DNA from: Ardenticatenaceae bacterium
Lineage (GTDB): Bacteria > Chloroflexota > Anaerolineae > Promineifilales > Promineifilaceae
Length of the DNA stretch: 64,000 nt
Assembly: GCA_020634435.1 (NCBI GenBank)
Contig: JACKBS010000018.1
Coordinates: 1 to 64,000 of the forward strand
Direction: 5' to 3'
The translations under genes and the position numbers were made by a program. Shown here piece after piece: positions 8,917-18,047 of this stretch (position 1 is the first letter of the stretch; each line of letters begins with the position of its first letter). The notes beneath the pieces were generated by a model. That model had not been told where the DNA came from and ran no database searches. It worked only from the letters and a program-made list of their open reading frames with translations.

Positions 8917-9894
8917 ATGATCATTATTCAGACGCCTTTACGCGTTAGCTTATTCGGCGGTGGTACCGATTTTCCCTCATACTTTCTTGAACATGGCGGC
9001 TGTGTACTTACCTCTGCTATCGACAAATATATTTTTGTCACCATCAAAAAGCGGTTTGATTCCAAATTTCGCATTGGCTACACGCGAACCGAGATGGTAG
9101 ATAATATCGATCAGATTCAGCACGAACTTATCCGTGAAGCCTTGCGCAAAACAGAAATCACGGAGGGCGTAGAAATTACCACGATGGGGGACATCCCCGA
9201 TCAGGGTTCTGGCCTGGGTTCATCTAGCACCGTCACCGTGGGCGCCTTACATGCCATGTACACCTTTAAGCGGGAACTCGTTTTAACCGAGCGCCTGGCC
9301 AGTGAAGCATGCGACATTGAACGCGACGTGCTGCAAAAGCCGATAGGCATTCAAGATCAATACATCGCTGCCTATGGCGGATTTCGTTTTATGGAATTTA
9401 CTAAAACGGGCGAAGTGCATTCCAGCCGGATCACCGTCAGCGAACGAGCTATGCGTCGCCTGAGCGAGAATCTGCTGCTGTTCTTCACCGGTGTTACCCG
9501 TAAGGCCGATGGCATTCTCAACGAGCAGAAGCGCAATATCCAAGACAAGCTGGCCATCCTGGACGAAATGAAACAGATCGCCCACACTGCCTGCAACGAG
9601 GTTCAGAAAGAAAATGTGGATGCGATTGGCGCGCTTTTGCACAAAAGCTGGCTGCTAAAAAAGCAGCTTGCCAGCCAAATCAGCAACGGCTCTCTGGATG
9701 ATATGTATGAAACAGCGCTTCGCGCCGGGGCCATTGGTGGCAAAATTTCTGGTGCTGGTGGTGGCGGCTTCTTACTGCTCTATGTGCCTCAGGGACGGCA
9801 CGATGCGGTACGGGATGCCCTGAAAGGATTTCAAGAATATCCATTTTCTCTCGGTCAGGATGGTAGCAAGGTTATTTTTGACTACCACCGCTGA
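8917..9894 (+). CDS. hddA: GHMP kinase, D-glycero-D-manno-heptose 7-phosphate kinase type
   Basis: GHMP-superfamily sugar kinase, best matching HddA, which phosphorylates heptose 7-phosphate at C1 on the route to GDP-D-glycero-alpha-D-manno-heptose. Visible motifs are N-terminal TPLRVSLFGGGTDFP, the ATP-binding loop DQGSGLGSSSTVTVG and C-terminal KISGAGGGGFLLLY. The length of 325 residues is typical. The next gene is a phosphoheptose isomerase, which supports the heptose assignment over other GHMP sugars such as fucose. The later pathway enzymes (GmhB, HddC) are not in this window. Confidence 0.82.
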   Translation: MIIIQTPLRVSLFGGGTDFPSYFLEHGGCVLTSAIDKYIFVTIKKRFDSKFRIGYTRTEMVDNIDQIQHELIREALRKTEITEGVEITTMGDIPDQGSGLGSSSTVTVGALHAMYTFKRELVLTERLASEACDIERDVLQKPIGIQDQYIAAYGGFRFMEFTKTGEVHSSRITVSERAMRRLSENLLLFFTGVTRKADGILNEQKRNIQDKLAILDEMKQIAHTACNEVQKENVDAIGALLHKSWLLKKQLASQISNGSLDDMYETALRAGAIGGKISGAGGGGFLLLYVPQGRHDAVRDALKGFQEYPFSLGQDGSKVIFDYHR

Positions 9895-9951
9895 TTGGAA
9901 ACTGTTTTGTATAGGCTAAGCTGCACTTGGCAGCAAAATGAGGAAGCATAA

Positions 9952-10515
9952 ATGAATCAGGTACAAAAATATGTTGGGGAACTTAAAACGGTACTCGATC
10001 AACTTGCGGCCGAACCGATTGAGGCCACTATTGATCTCCTGCACCAGGCCCGGTTAACAGGCAAGCAAATTTTTATCATGGGGAATGGCGGCAGCGCTTC
10101 AACGGCCACACATTTTGTATGCGATCTGGCAAAAAACACGCGTAAGGCTGGTTGGTCCCACTTCAAAGTCATAGGCTTGTCTGACAATGTAGCGATTATG
10201 ACGGCTTACTCGAACGATGAGGGATACGAGAATGTGTTTGCGCAACAGTTGGCTAACCTTGTGCAAGCGGGCGATGTGGTGATTGGTATTTCTACCAGCG
10301 GTAATTCGCCCAATATCTTGCGTGCTGTTGAAGTAGCGAATGATAACCAGGCAACTACCGTCGGGTTTACTGGCTTTGATGCGGGTAGCCTGGGTAAAAT
10401 GGTAGATATTCATATCCACGTGCCCAGTGATTGCATCGAACAAGTTGAAGATATTCACTTAATGTTGGAGCATCTCATCACGAAGTCGCTGCGCGAAATG
10501 ACAAGGTCTGCATGA
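9952..10515 (+). CDS. gmhA: Phosphoheptose isomerase (SIS domain)
   Basis: Converts sedoheptulose 7-phosphate to D-glycero-D-manno-heptose 7-phosphate, the substrate of the preceding kinase. A single SIS domain is visible, with the phosphate-binding NGGSASTATHF, SNDEGYENVF, GISTSGNSPNILRA and C-terminal EQVEDIHLMLEHLI, where GmhA carries active-site Glu/His. The length of 187 residues is right for GmhA. The stop codon overlaps the start of the next gene (ATGA at 10512-10515), so the Asp-box protein is translationally coupled to heptose synthesis. Confidence 0.85.
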   Translation: MNQVQKYVGELKTVLDQLAAEPIEATIDLLHQARLTGKQIFIMGNGGSASTATHFVCDLAKNTRKAGWSHFKVIGLSDNVAIMTAYSNDEGYENVFAQQLANLVQAGDVVIGISTSGNSPNILRAVEVANDNQATTVGFTGFDAGSLGKMVDIHIHVPSDCIEQVEDIHLMLEHLITKSLREMTRSA

Positions 10516-13229
10516 AACTTTTGAATAAAAATTTGCGTAGTTTGCTCCTACTCGTTTTCTTACCTGGAGTGTTCCTCGGTATTGTACTCCATACAGTCGC
10601 TCAATCTGAAGACGGACCGTGGCTTCCTCCAGTTAACCTCTCCAAGTCCGGTTCAGTAACCGAGCTGGCCATGACGGTTGACATCAGTGGTACCTACCAT
10701 CTTCTCTGGCAAGATGAGTTTGTCGGATTTGAATACTTGAGCGGCAGCGGTGAAAACTGGAGTGAACCGGCCATCGTCCGACTGCCATTTAGCGAACCGA
10801 CGTTTTCCAGCCCAGACGACGATGATTTTGACAGCTTGTTCACACCTATCCTGGTTGCCGATGTCAACAACATCGTTCATGCCTTTTGGGAAGATGGCGA
10901 CACAGTTCTGTGGTATAGCCGCGCGCCGTTGGCGGAGGTCACAACGCGGGCCAGTTGGACAACCCGGGCTCGGCTTTCCTCAGCAGCAATTGCCCAGGAT
11001 GTGATTGTGGATGACAACGGCCGTTTACACCTCACCTATATCCGGCCAAAAACAACGGCTGAAACGGAGGCAGGCGTCTACTATCGCTACTCCGACGATG
11101 GTGGCGCTAGCTGGACAGATCCCGTCCTGTTGTATCAATCCGACTACTTCCACCTGGATGCTACCGACCAGGCCCGGGTCAAAATTGCGATCTCGCCGGA
11201 GATCGGTCTGTTTGTTGTTTGGGACAACCGACTCATCGACCGGGTGTTTGTCACGCATTTGAATGAAGATGGTGAATCCTGGGCCGAACCATTGGAAGTT
11301 GACCGGCGAGGACCAGAGAGTGATGGCTTGGATACGGCCGGTCCTTCGCAAATTGATATTGCTATGGTAGGGGATGAGGTCCATTTGACCTGGCAGGCAA
11401 GCCATGAAAGTGAAAGATGTGTGCAGTTCCACACATGGTCAGATGATCAGGGACAAACCTGGCAGTCGCGGCAAACTGCATACGGGGATAGCATTTGCCC
11501 CACCGATGCCCAGTTTATTGTGCGAGATACGGTGCTATTTCTGCTCATTAGGGTGGATGACCAAGCCAAGCTGATGGTCTGGGATAGCACGCAGTGGAGC
11601 GAACCGACCCTACAGCCCCTGGTTGAGTTTGCCGATCCGGAGACCTACCACAATCTAACGTTGGATTGTCTCAATTTTGATGTCACCAGCGACAATCAGC
11701 TAGTAGTTATAGGCTGTGGTGCGGACACGTTGTCTGACGATATTTGGCTGCTGCGACGACCGTTGGGCGGCCTGGAAGAGTGGACCGCTTTATTCAATCC
11801 AATTCCGGTTTGGAACGAACCTTCGCTAATTGTCCAGAGTGATACACAACTGCATTGGCCGCAGTTGGTAACGGCCGTAGATGGTCGAATGCACGCAGTC
11901 TGGAGCCAGTCTGACACACCCGTTACGGGCAATGTCTTCAGCGACTCATCCATTGTTGACCAGCGCATTAACTACACGCAATCGAACAGCGGCAGCTGGC
12001 TGCCACCTCGAACGGTCATAGAATCATCGCAAAACACCGACCAACCCGCCATCGCAGCTGGTAACGACGGCAGTCTATACCTGGTTTGGAGTGGTGGCGA
12101 TTTAGGTGAAGTTTTTGTGCGCCGCGTATTTGCCAATCGGGCCGCTTCCGTTTCTGAATGGTTCGATTCACAGCTCCTATCCGTGCCCAAAGTCGGCGGA
12201 AGCTGGCCAGATGTGGCCACCGCTGGGGACAAAACAGTTTTTGTTGTTTACTCAGTACCGCTTAACGAAGCGCGTGGTTTGTACCTGACACATTCAGAAG
12301 ATGGTGGCGCAACATGGTCTGAGCCAGAACAGATTTTTGACGGGGCCGCCGCTGAATGGGAGATGGTGGGAAAACCGACAATAGCCGCCAGCAGTGAGAA
12401 TACTCTTCATCTTCTTTGGACCCAAAAAACAGTGGCACAAAACGGCCAGTCCGTGGCCCTTGTGCATGCCAGCTCACAGGATAGAGGGCAGAGCTGGACT
12501 GAACCACAAATTGTTACCGAAGACACTGTAATATGGAGTGAGATGATTACCCTCAGTGATCTGAACTTGCATCGTGCCTGGGTGAGTCAAACGGATAATC
12601 TTACAGCATTGTGGCACCAACAATCTTTAGATGGCGGTCTGACGTGGAGTGAGCCACTGCGCTTATCTGATCCATCGGTGCGTGTAGGGCCAGTAACCCT
12701 TATTACAGACCCGGCTGGCGAGCCCCACCTGCTGCTGCTTGAAAAAAGCAGTTTAGAAGACACAATCACGCTAAAACATTGGTTGTGGCGGGACAGTCGT
12801 TGGCTCCAGGAAGAAGGGATGCCTCTGCAAAAAGAAGCCATCGACGCCGATGGGATTGCGGCCGCCTTATTACCCGACGAGACGCTGACCGTTATCTACT
12901 CTAGCTTAGTGACGCAATTGGTAGATGATCAGCTTTACGACAAACTGCTCTTCACCCAACGTCAATGGGAACTCCCCTCAGTCACCGCAACACCTTTACC
13001 GACACTGACCCCTACACCGCAAGCGACGCCTACTGCCACGCCAACGCCGCCACCCTCGCCAACGCCAACCTTGGCAATTCCAACAACCCAGGAAGATAGC
13101 CAGACGCTTCAAATTGGCCCCCTCGATACGGGAAGCTTAACAGGTCGTCTACTCTTGGGAATTATCCCGGCGGTATTGATTGTGGCAATCGCCTTTGCTA
13201 TAGGTCTTCGCTTTAGACGCCAGAGGTAA
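10512..13229 (+). CDS. Large surface-anchored Asp-box (sialidase-like repeat) protein
   Basis: A 905-residue exported protein. It has an N-terminal signal peptide (~12-32) and a long beta-propeller-like region with at least five Asp-box motifs of the S-x-D-x-G-x-x-W type (YSDDGGASW, WSDDQGQTW, SEDGGATW, SSQDRGQSW, SLDGGLTW). A Thr/Pro-rich stalk follows (~825-860), then a C-terminal transmembrane helix ending in Arg-rich GLRFRRQR. Asp-boxes are structural and also occur in non-sialidases; the Arg triad and Tyr nucleophile of true sialidases were not identified. The ATGA overlap with gmhA suggests a shared surface-glycan role such as binding or trimming. The stalk-plus-helix tail implies membrane anchoring with the propeller outside. 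Confidence 0.75.
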   Translation: MKLLNKNLRSLLLLVFLPGVFLGIVLHTVAQSEDGPWLPPVNLSKSGSVTELAMTVDISGTYHLLWQDEFVGFEYLSGSGENWSEPAIVRLPFSEPTFSSPDDDDFDSLFTPILVADVNNIVHAFWEDGDTVLWYSRAPLAEVTTRASWTTRARLSSAAIAQDVIVDDNGRLHLTYIRPKTTAETEAGVYYRYSDDGGASWTDPVLLYQSDYFHLDATDQARVKIAISPEIGLFVVWDNRLIDRVFVTHLNEDGESWAEPLEVDRRGPESDGLDTAGPSQIDIAMVGDEVHLTWQASHESERCVQFHTWSDDQGQTWQSRQTAYGDSICPTDAQFIVRDTVLFLLIRVDDQAKLMVWDSTQWSEPTLQPLVEFADPETYHNLTLDCLNFDVTSDNQLVVIGCGADTLSDDIWLLRRPLGGLEEWTALFNPIPVWNEPSLIVQSDTQLHWPQLVTAVDGRMHAVWSQSDTPVTGNVFSDSSIVDQRINYTQSNSGSWLPPRTVIESSQNTDQPAIAAGNDGSLYLVWSGGDLGEVFVRRVFANRAASVSEWFDSQLLSVPKVGGSWPDVATAGDKTVFVVYSVPLNEARGLYLTHSEDGGATWSEPEQIFDGAAAEWEMVGKPTIAASSENTLHLLWTQKTVAQNGQSVALVHASSQDRGQSWTEPQIVTEDTVIWSEMITLSDLNLHRAWVSQTDNLTALWHQQSLDGGLTWSEPLRLSDPSVRVGPVTLITDPAGEPHLLLLEKSSLEDTITLKHWLWRDSRWLQEEGMPLQKEAIDADGIAAALLPDETLTVIYSSLVTQLVDDQLYDKLLFTQRQWELPSVTATPLPTLTPTPQATPTATPTPPPSPTPTLAIPTTQEDSQTLQIGPLDTGSLTGRLLLGIIPAVLIVAIAFAIGLRFRRQR

Positions 13230-13335
13230 GGCTTAATGTAAGAAGTACCATCTAAGCTTTTTATATAAAAACTTCGCCCTACTCTTGTGAAAACACAGAT
13301 AGGTAGCGACCAAGAGCTGCAGGAGACTGTTTAAA

Positions 13336-13581
13336 ATGGATGAAACAAAAACCGCAATCAAAAGCTTCATTCTGGATGAATTTCTGCCGGGAGAAAATCC
13401 TGACGAACTGACCGATTCTACACCACTGATTACCGGAGGGATTCTCGATTCTCTGGCCACGTTGAAACTGGTAACCTTTCTGGAAAATCGCTTCAAAATC
13501 CAGGTTGAGCCGCATGAAACGGCCGTTGATTACCTGGACACCATTCCCGACATCGCCAATCTAGTTCACTCCAAGTTTTAG
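13336..13581 (+). CDS. Acyl/peptidyl carrier protein
   Basis: An 81-residue carrier protein. The GGILDSLATLKLV segment holds the Ser (in DSL) that takes the 4'-phosphopantetheine arm. AGGAGA at 13321-13326 precedes ATG 13336. It lies 16 nt before an adenylation enzyme, the arrangement seen for DltC/DltA-like or stand-alone NRPS A/PCP pairs. It probably accepts an amino-acyl or acyl group activated by that neighbour. No condensation or thioesterase domain is nearby, so the destination of the thioester is unknown. Confidence 0.85.
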   Translation: MDETKTAIKSFILDEFLPGENPDELTDSTPLITGGILDSLATLKLVTFLENRFKIQVEPHETAVDYLDTIPDIANLVHSKF

Positions 13582-13597
13582 TCATAACCAAGGGGCG

Positions 13598-15169
13598 ATG
13601 ATGACTATCCAAGCTCTACATCATTACTTAGATTACTCTGCCCAAACATGGCCGGATCACGTTGCAGTTGATGAACCGGGTCAGGGAACCATTCTCTATC
13701 GCGAACTGGCTGACTTATCCGACCAGCTTCGCGACCGACTGTACCATCTCGGCGTCCGTCACGGCGATCGGGTTGGCATCTATATGAGCAAATCAATTGA
13801 TGCCGTAGCCTCCATCTTTGGTATTCTCAAAGTGGGGGCAGCATACGTGCCGGTGGATGCCAGCGCTCCGGTTGCCCGAAACAGCTACATCCTCAGCAAC
13901 TGCTTTGTCAAAGCGGTCATTGTTGAAGAACGGTTTGTTGACGATCTAATAGCCGAGTTAAATGACGTCAGTGAGAAGCCACAGATCATCGCGCTCGAAG
14001 GAATTGGCGCGGGCATTCCACTGAAAAATGCCTTAGCGAAAGCGCAGGCAATAGACCCGGCACCTCCGGCAGAGGTCAAAAGCGCTTCCCTGGATGATTT
14101 AGCCTACATTCTCTACACGTCTGGCTCCACTGGCAAACCCAAAGGCGTGATGCTGTCTCATCATGCCGCTGTCAGCTTCGTCGATTGGTGTTCGGCAGCG
14201 TTCGAACCAACTAGCTCGGATCGTTTCTCTTCTCACGCACCCTTTCATTTCGACCTATCCATTCTAGACATCTATGTATCACTCAAACACGGGGCTACGC
14301 TTGTGCTGGTTGAAGAATCGCTCGGCAAGGACCCTGTGCGGTTGGCATCGTTAATCACCGAGAAGCAAATATCCGTCTGGTATTCAACCCCATCGATTCT
14401 TAGCTTGCTGGCTCAGTATGGGAAGCTAGAACAGGGCGATTATTCAGCGTTACGCACCATTCTGTTCGCGGGTGAAGTTTTCCCGGTAAAACATCTAAGA
14501 AACTTGAAAGAGCTTCTGCCGTCTCCGCGCTACTTTAACCTCTATGGCCCGACAGAAACAAACGTCTGTACCTATTACGAAATTCCAACCCAGATACCTG
14601 AAGATCGCACGCAGCCATATCCTATCGGGAAAGCCTGTTCGCACTACGAGATCAAGGTGTTTGATGGCAAAGGTAATCAGGTTGCCGTTGGGCAAGAAGG
14701 CGAACTTTGTGGCAGCGGTCCTGGCGTTATGGATGGCTACTGGAATCTACCGGAGCGCACAGCAAATGCTTTTCTAGTGGATGCTTCGGGCCAGCGCTGG
14801 TACAAAACCGGCGACATCGTGGTTGAAGAGAGTGACGGCAACTACATCTTTGTGGGCCGCAAAGACCGCATGGTTAAAAAGCGTGGTTATCGCGTGGAAT
14901 TGGGCGAGGTGGAGGCTGGCCTCTATCGTCATCCCGACGTTAAGGAAGCGGCCGTTATTGCCCTTTCCGACGAAGAGAACGGCGTTCGCATCAAAGCCTA
15001 CTTGAGCTGTCGTGACACAGAGAAACGGCCGTCTGTTATTGCAATGAAGCGATTCTGCTCTGAGAATTTGCCAGCCTATATGATCCCCGACATCTTCTCA
15101 TTCAAGACAGCCCTACCCAAAACATCGACTGATAAAATCGATTACCAAAGCCTGAAAACCCTCGAATAG
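13598..15169 (+). CDS. Stand-alone amino-acid adenylation enzyme (DltA/NRPS A-domain-like)
   Basis: ANL-superfamily enzyme that activates a carboxylate, probably an amino acid, as an adenylate and loads it onto the carrier protein encoded just upstream. Core motifs are ILYTSGSTGKPKGVML (A3), FNLYGPTETNVCTYY (A5), YKTGDIV (A7), GRKDRMVKKRGYRVELGEVE (A8) and the C-terminal catalytic Lys in STDKIDYQSL (A10). The length of 523 residues fits a complete A-domain. AAGGGG lies ahead of ATG 13598. A paralog faces it at 16085-17677, with an IS remnant between. Substrate specificity was not deduced. Confidence 0.85.
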   Translation: MMTIQALHHYLDYSAQTWPDHVAVDEPGQGTILYRELADLSDQLRDRLYHLGVRHGDRVGIYMSKSIDAVASIFGILKVGAAYVPVDASAPVARNSYILSNCFVKAVIVEERFVDDLIAELNDVSEKPQIIALEGIGAGIPLKNALAKAQAIDPAPPAEVKSASLDDLAYILYTSGSTGKPKGVMLSHHAAVSFVDWCSAAFEPTSSDRFSSHAPFHFDLSILDIYVSLKHGATLVLVEESLGKDPVRLASLITEKQISVWYSTPSILSLLAQYGKLEQGDYSALRTILFAGEVFPVKHLRNLKELLPSPRYFNLYGPTETNVCTYYEIPTQIPEDRTQPYPIGKACSHYEIKVFDGKGNQVAVGQEGELCGSGPGVMDGYWNLPERTANAFLVDASGQRWYKTGDIVVEESDGNYIFVGRKDRMVKKRGYRVELGEVEAGLYRHPDVKEAAVIALSDEENGVRIKAYLSCRDTEKRPSVIAMKRFCSENLPAYMIPDIFSFKTALPKTSTDKIDYQSLKTLE

Positions 15170-15312
15170 GGACAAGCTCAACTTTTTTGATAAAAAAAAC
15201 CGGTGAACATCAAATTGATGTTCACCGATTCTGTAGTTTGGCTCTTTTTGAAAAGGAAGTGTACTCGTTTAATGTAGGTTTGACCAAAAACAAACAAAAC
15301 GAGGCACTTCCA

Positions 15313-15797
15313 ATGACAACTATCCCTCAAAACGAACAACTTCTCAACCATGTAACCCAATTACTTCAAGCCCATCGCCCTATTTGCAAACAGGAACGCG
15401 TCTTCCAACGGGTTGCCCTGTTGGTCATTGCCGAGATAGTCGTGTTTGCCCGACATACTTGCCGTTTCTGGTCGATGCAGTGCAGAATGCGGACGGTGAT
15501 TGGGTTCCGCCCTTGCCGGTAGCAGACCTACTGTTCTGGGCCTGGCAGCGCTGGGAGGTGGAAGTGGCCCATCGCGAACTGAAGTCGAACTTCGGTTTAG
15601 GTAACAAGCAAGGTTGGACTCCCCAAGCCGCGATTCTCTCTGTGCAATGGAGCGCCTGGGTCTATGCCTTGCTCCTGTTGGCTGGTTATCGCTCTTGGGG
15701 ATTGACGGGCGCGCATGCGGTGCCTACCCGTTGGTGGCAGGGGAGTGGCCGGGGGTCGTTGAATACATTATGGCGTGGCTATCGCGCTGCCTTGTGA
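15313..15797 (+). pseudogene. Remnant of a DDE (IS4-like) transposase
   Basis: Two frames carry pieces of one transposase. From ATG 15313 (GAGG 8 nt upstream) come ~45 N-terminal residues (QERVFQRVALLVIAEIVVFA). In another frame, from about 15450 to the TGA at 15795-15797, comes the C-terminal part with RWEVEVAHRELKSNFGLG, which fits the Y-R-E-K type signature of IS4-like enzymes and supplies the catalytic Glu. The segment with the two catalytic Asp residues is missing, consistent with an internal deletion that also shifted the frame. About 200 bp of non-coding end sequence follows. Confidence 0.75.
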
Positions 15798-15941
15798 CCA
15801 TCAATTCCAGCCGATTAGCCCTCAATCCCTGCTGACCAGCGGAGATTTGCGCTGGATTCAACCGACATTGCGTCATGCTGCCTTTGCTGCCGCCCGATCA
15901 TAGCTGAGTCTGACCTGTTTTCAGCCTTTGCTCAAACAAAA

Positions 15942-15967
15942 AAGCCTTCTATTGATGCTGAAGGCTT
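15942..15967. terminator. Hairpin near the right end of the IS
   Basis: AAGCCTTC (15942-15949) pairs perfectly with GAAGGCTT (15960-15967) around a 10-nt loop. A-rich sequence precedes and CTTC follows, so it could end transcription on either strand between the two convergent adenylation genes. It lies inside the IS, probably as its own 3' terminator. Confidence 0.5.
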
Positions 15968-16084
15968 CTTCAAATTGCCAAAGTCTAGAAGGAATGATCA
16001 TCAAATTGATGTTCACCGGTTTTTACGTTTAGCTTGGCTGCCCTCACCAATTCAAAGTGTCAAGGGCGGGCAATGACTGTGCGA

Positions 16085-17677
16085 TTAACGGGCAACGGCC
16101 GTTGCCTCCTGTTGTTCCGACATCACTTGCAGCTCACGTCGGTTGATCTTGCCCGTGGAGGTGCGGGGGAAATCAGCCATGATGTAAATTTTGGTCGGCA
16201 CCGCATAGGGCGGCAGCTTATCGCCTACGTGCTTGGCCAAAATATTGTGGGTCAATTCAGTGTTTTCATTGGGAATAACGGCCGCTTCAATCAAGTTGCT
16301 GCCATTGCCATCAGACACGGTGTAAACGGCTGCTTCCTTTACATCCTCATGCGCTAACAGGGCCACCTCTACCTCGTCCAACTCTACTCGATATCCTCGC
16401 GTTTTCACCTGGCGGTCCTTCCGCCCAAAGTAGCGGAAGTTCCCATCCGGCTCCTGCAAAACCAGGTCACCGGTCCGGTAAAAAAGATCCTCATAATTGC
16501 CAAAAACCGAACGCCGATAAAATCCTTTCTCGTTTAAATCAGGCCGTCCCCAATAGCCACGCATCACCGTGCCCCCCCGTACAAGCAGTTCACCCACCTC
16601 ACCCGGGACCACCGGCTCATTATCTCTGTCTACTACCAGCATCTCTTCGTTAGCGCAGGCAAAACCAATCGGAATTGTATCTTCATCATCTTCCGCCAGA
16701 AGCGGCACATGGTAATAGGTGCATACGTTTGTTTCCGTAGGTCCGTACAAATTGCTGAAGCGCTTCTCTGGCCATTGTTTCATTAATTCTCGTAGGTGTT
16801 TGGTGGGGAAAACCTCACCAGCAAACAGCACCCAACGTAGCGCGCTCAGGTCACGCTTAGCCAGTGCGCCACGTTCCATCAGCATGATCAGGGCAAACGG
16901 CACAGTGTACGAAACCGTGATTTTTTCGTCTTGCAGCAGTTGCGAATGGCTAGCGGGGAATTTAGTCACAAATTCGGGAATGATGACCATGGTACCGCCA
17001 GCCAGCATGGTGGCAAACAGGTCAAATGTGGATAAGTCAAAGTGATAGGGGGCGTGATTGGTTACGCGGTCTTCGACAGTCAGCTCATATTCGTCGCAAG
17101 CCCATTCAGCAAAGCTGAGAGCGCTGCGATGCGTGTGCATGATGCCTTTAGGTGTTCCAGTTGAACCAGACGTATACAAAATATACGCCAGATCCTGCTC
17201 AATAACGTGGAGGTTGGGCATGTCCTGCCGCTCGGGATCCGTTACCTGTTCCCATGGAATGCAGGTCACAACCAGATCGTCTTGTGGCCCTATACCAATC
17301 AGGCAGTTCAGGTTTGTTTCGGCCACCATACTGCGCACCTGAGCCAGCTTATTTTGCTTGGTTATGATGACGCGAATGCCGCAGTCATTAATCACGTAGC
17401 TGAGGCGCTCTACCGGGGCAAACGGATCCAGCGGCACATAAGCAGCCCCAGCTTTCATGATGCCATAAATAGAAACTGCCGATTCAATGTCCTTATTGAT
17501 GTAAATCCCCACCCTGTCGCCGCGCTGTACACCTTGCTGCTGCAAAATAGCCGCCAGATTATTTGCTTGCTGCTGGAGCAGGGCATAGGTGAGGCCCTTG
17601 CCGTTGCACCGTATCGCCTCGTGATCTGGAAACTTATCGGCGGTTCTATCAAGCGCTTGGGGTAAAGAATATATCAT
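16085..17677 (-). CDS. Second stand-alone adenylation enzyme (AMP-binding)
   Basis: Paralog of the 13598-15169 enzyme, on the opposite strand. It has the full A-domain motif set: AYILYTSGSTGTPKGIMHTH (A3), SNLYGPTETNVCTYYHVP (A5), YRTGDLV (A7), GRKDRQVKTRGYRVELDEVE (A8) and STGKINRRELQ with the A10 Lys. ATG at 17677 is preferred over GTG at 17686 because GAGGTG (17685-17690) lies 7 nt upstream of the ATG. It shares carrier-protein context only indirectly, since the ACP lies beyond the IS. It may activate a different substrate for the same pathway. Confidence 0.82.
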   Translation of the reverse strand: MIYSLPQALDRTADKFPDHEAIRCNGKGLTYALLQQQANNLAAILQQQGVQRGDRVGIYINKDIESAVSIYGIMKAGAAYVPLDPFAPVERLSYVINDCGIRVIITKQNKLAQVRSMVAETNLNCLIGIGPQDDLVVTCIPWEQVTDPERQDMPNLHVIEQDLAYILYTSGSTGTPKGIMHTHRSALSFAEWACDEYELTVEDRVTNHAPYHFDLSTFDLFATMLAGGTMVIIPEFVTKFPASHSQLLQDEKITVSYTVPFALIMLMERGALAKRDLSALRWVLFAGEVFPTKHLRELMKQWPEKRFSNLYGPTETNVCTYYHVPLLAEDDEDTIPIGFACANEEMLVVDRDNEPVVPGEVGELLVRGGTVMRGYWGRPDLNEKGFYRRSVFGNYEDLFYRTGDLVLQEPDGNFRYFGRKDRQVKTRGYRVELDEVEVALLAHEDVKEAAVYTVSDGNGSNLIEAAVIPNENTELTHNILAKHVGDKLPPYAVPTKIYIMADFPRTSTGKINRRELQVMSEQQEATAVAR

Positions 17678-17919
17678 CACTATCACCTCAATAATCGAGA
17701 AATAAGTTTTGGGTCAGAGGTAGCTGAAAATCATACGGCAAATCGTTGTTGCACTCGTCCATCTGGAACCTAATGCGTTTCGGACAAATTGGATCATCGC
17801 GAATTAATTCGCCACGCCAAGATAAACACAAAATTGTCTACTTCTGTTGGTTAGATTTTGATTTGATCTCACATCATTTTCAGTAAGTTCAATTCATGCC
17901 CAGCTCTAGTGTAGGCTAA

Positions 17920-17976
17920 GTCACTTTCAAACCGACTTTCCAAGCAAGTGGTCGGAGATCATGAAAGCAAAGTGAC
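17920..17976. repeat. Imperfect inverted repeat downstream of pyrF
   Basis: In the 370-bp gap between the adenylation gene and pyrF, GTCACTTT (17920-17927) pairs with AAAGTGAC (17969-17976), and an inner CCGAC (17932-17936) pairs with GTCGG (17951-17955). It probably forms an RNA 3' structure for pyrF. No U-run and no convincing promoter for the adenylation gene were seen in 17678-18047. Confidence 0.4.
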
Positions 17977-18047
17977 ACCCATGAATAGTGAGAAAATGTA
18001 CTAGGGAGATATTTCTACATCAATCTTGGCCAGGCACGGCAGGTAGC

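Larger units (their letters stand above)
15195..16024. mobile_element. Internally deleted IS element (~830 bp) with 26-bp terminal inverted repeats
   Basis: The ends match as inverted repeats: AAAAACCGGTGAACATCAA at 15195 onward, and its complement ending at 16024. They agree at 25 of 26 positions (15195-15220 against 15999-16024). Between them lie N- and C-terminal pieces of a DDE transposase without its middle. The left end is itself a perfect 13-bp-arm palindrome (15201-15227). No target-site duplication is obvious because both flanks are A/T runs. The copy cannot encode an active transposase, but intact ends could be mobilised in trans. It lies between two convergent paralogous adenylation genes. 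Confidence 0.8.

Noticed and set aside
10512..13229. Calling the Asp-box protein a sialidase
   Set aside because: Asp-boxes alone are structural, and I could not identify the Arg triad, Tyr/Glu pair or Asp acid of sialidases.
15187..15522. Treating the 111-codon frame at the IS left end as a complete gene
   Set aside because: It starts within the inverted repeat and only its middle matches a transposase N-terminus; it is part of a deleted transposase.
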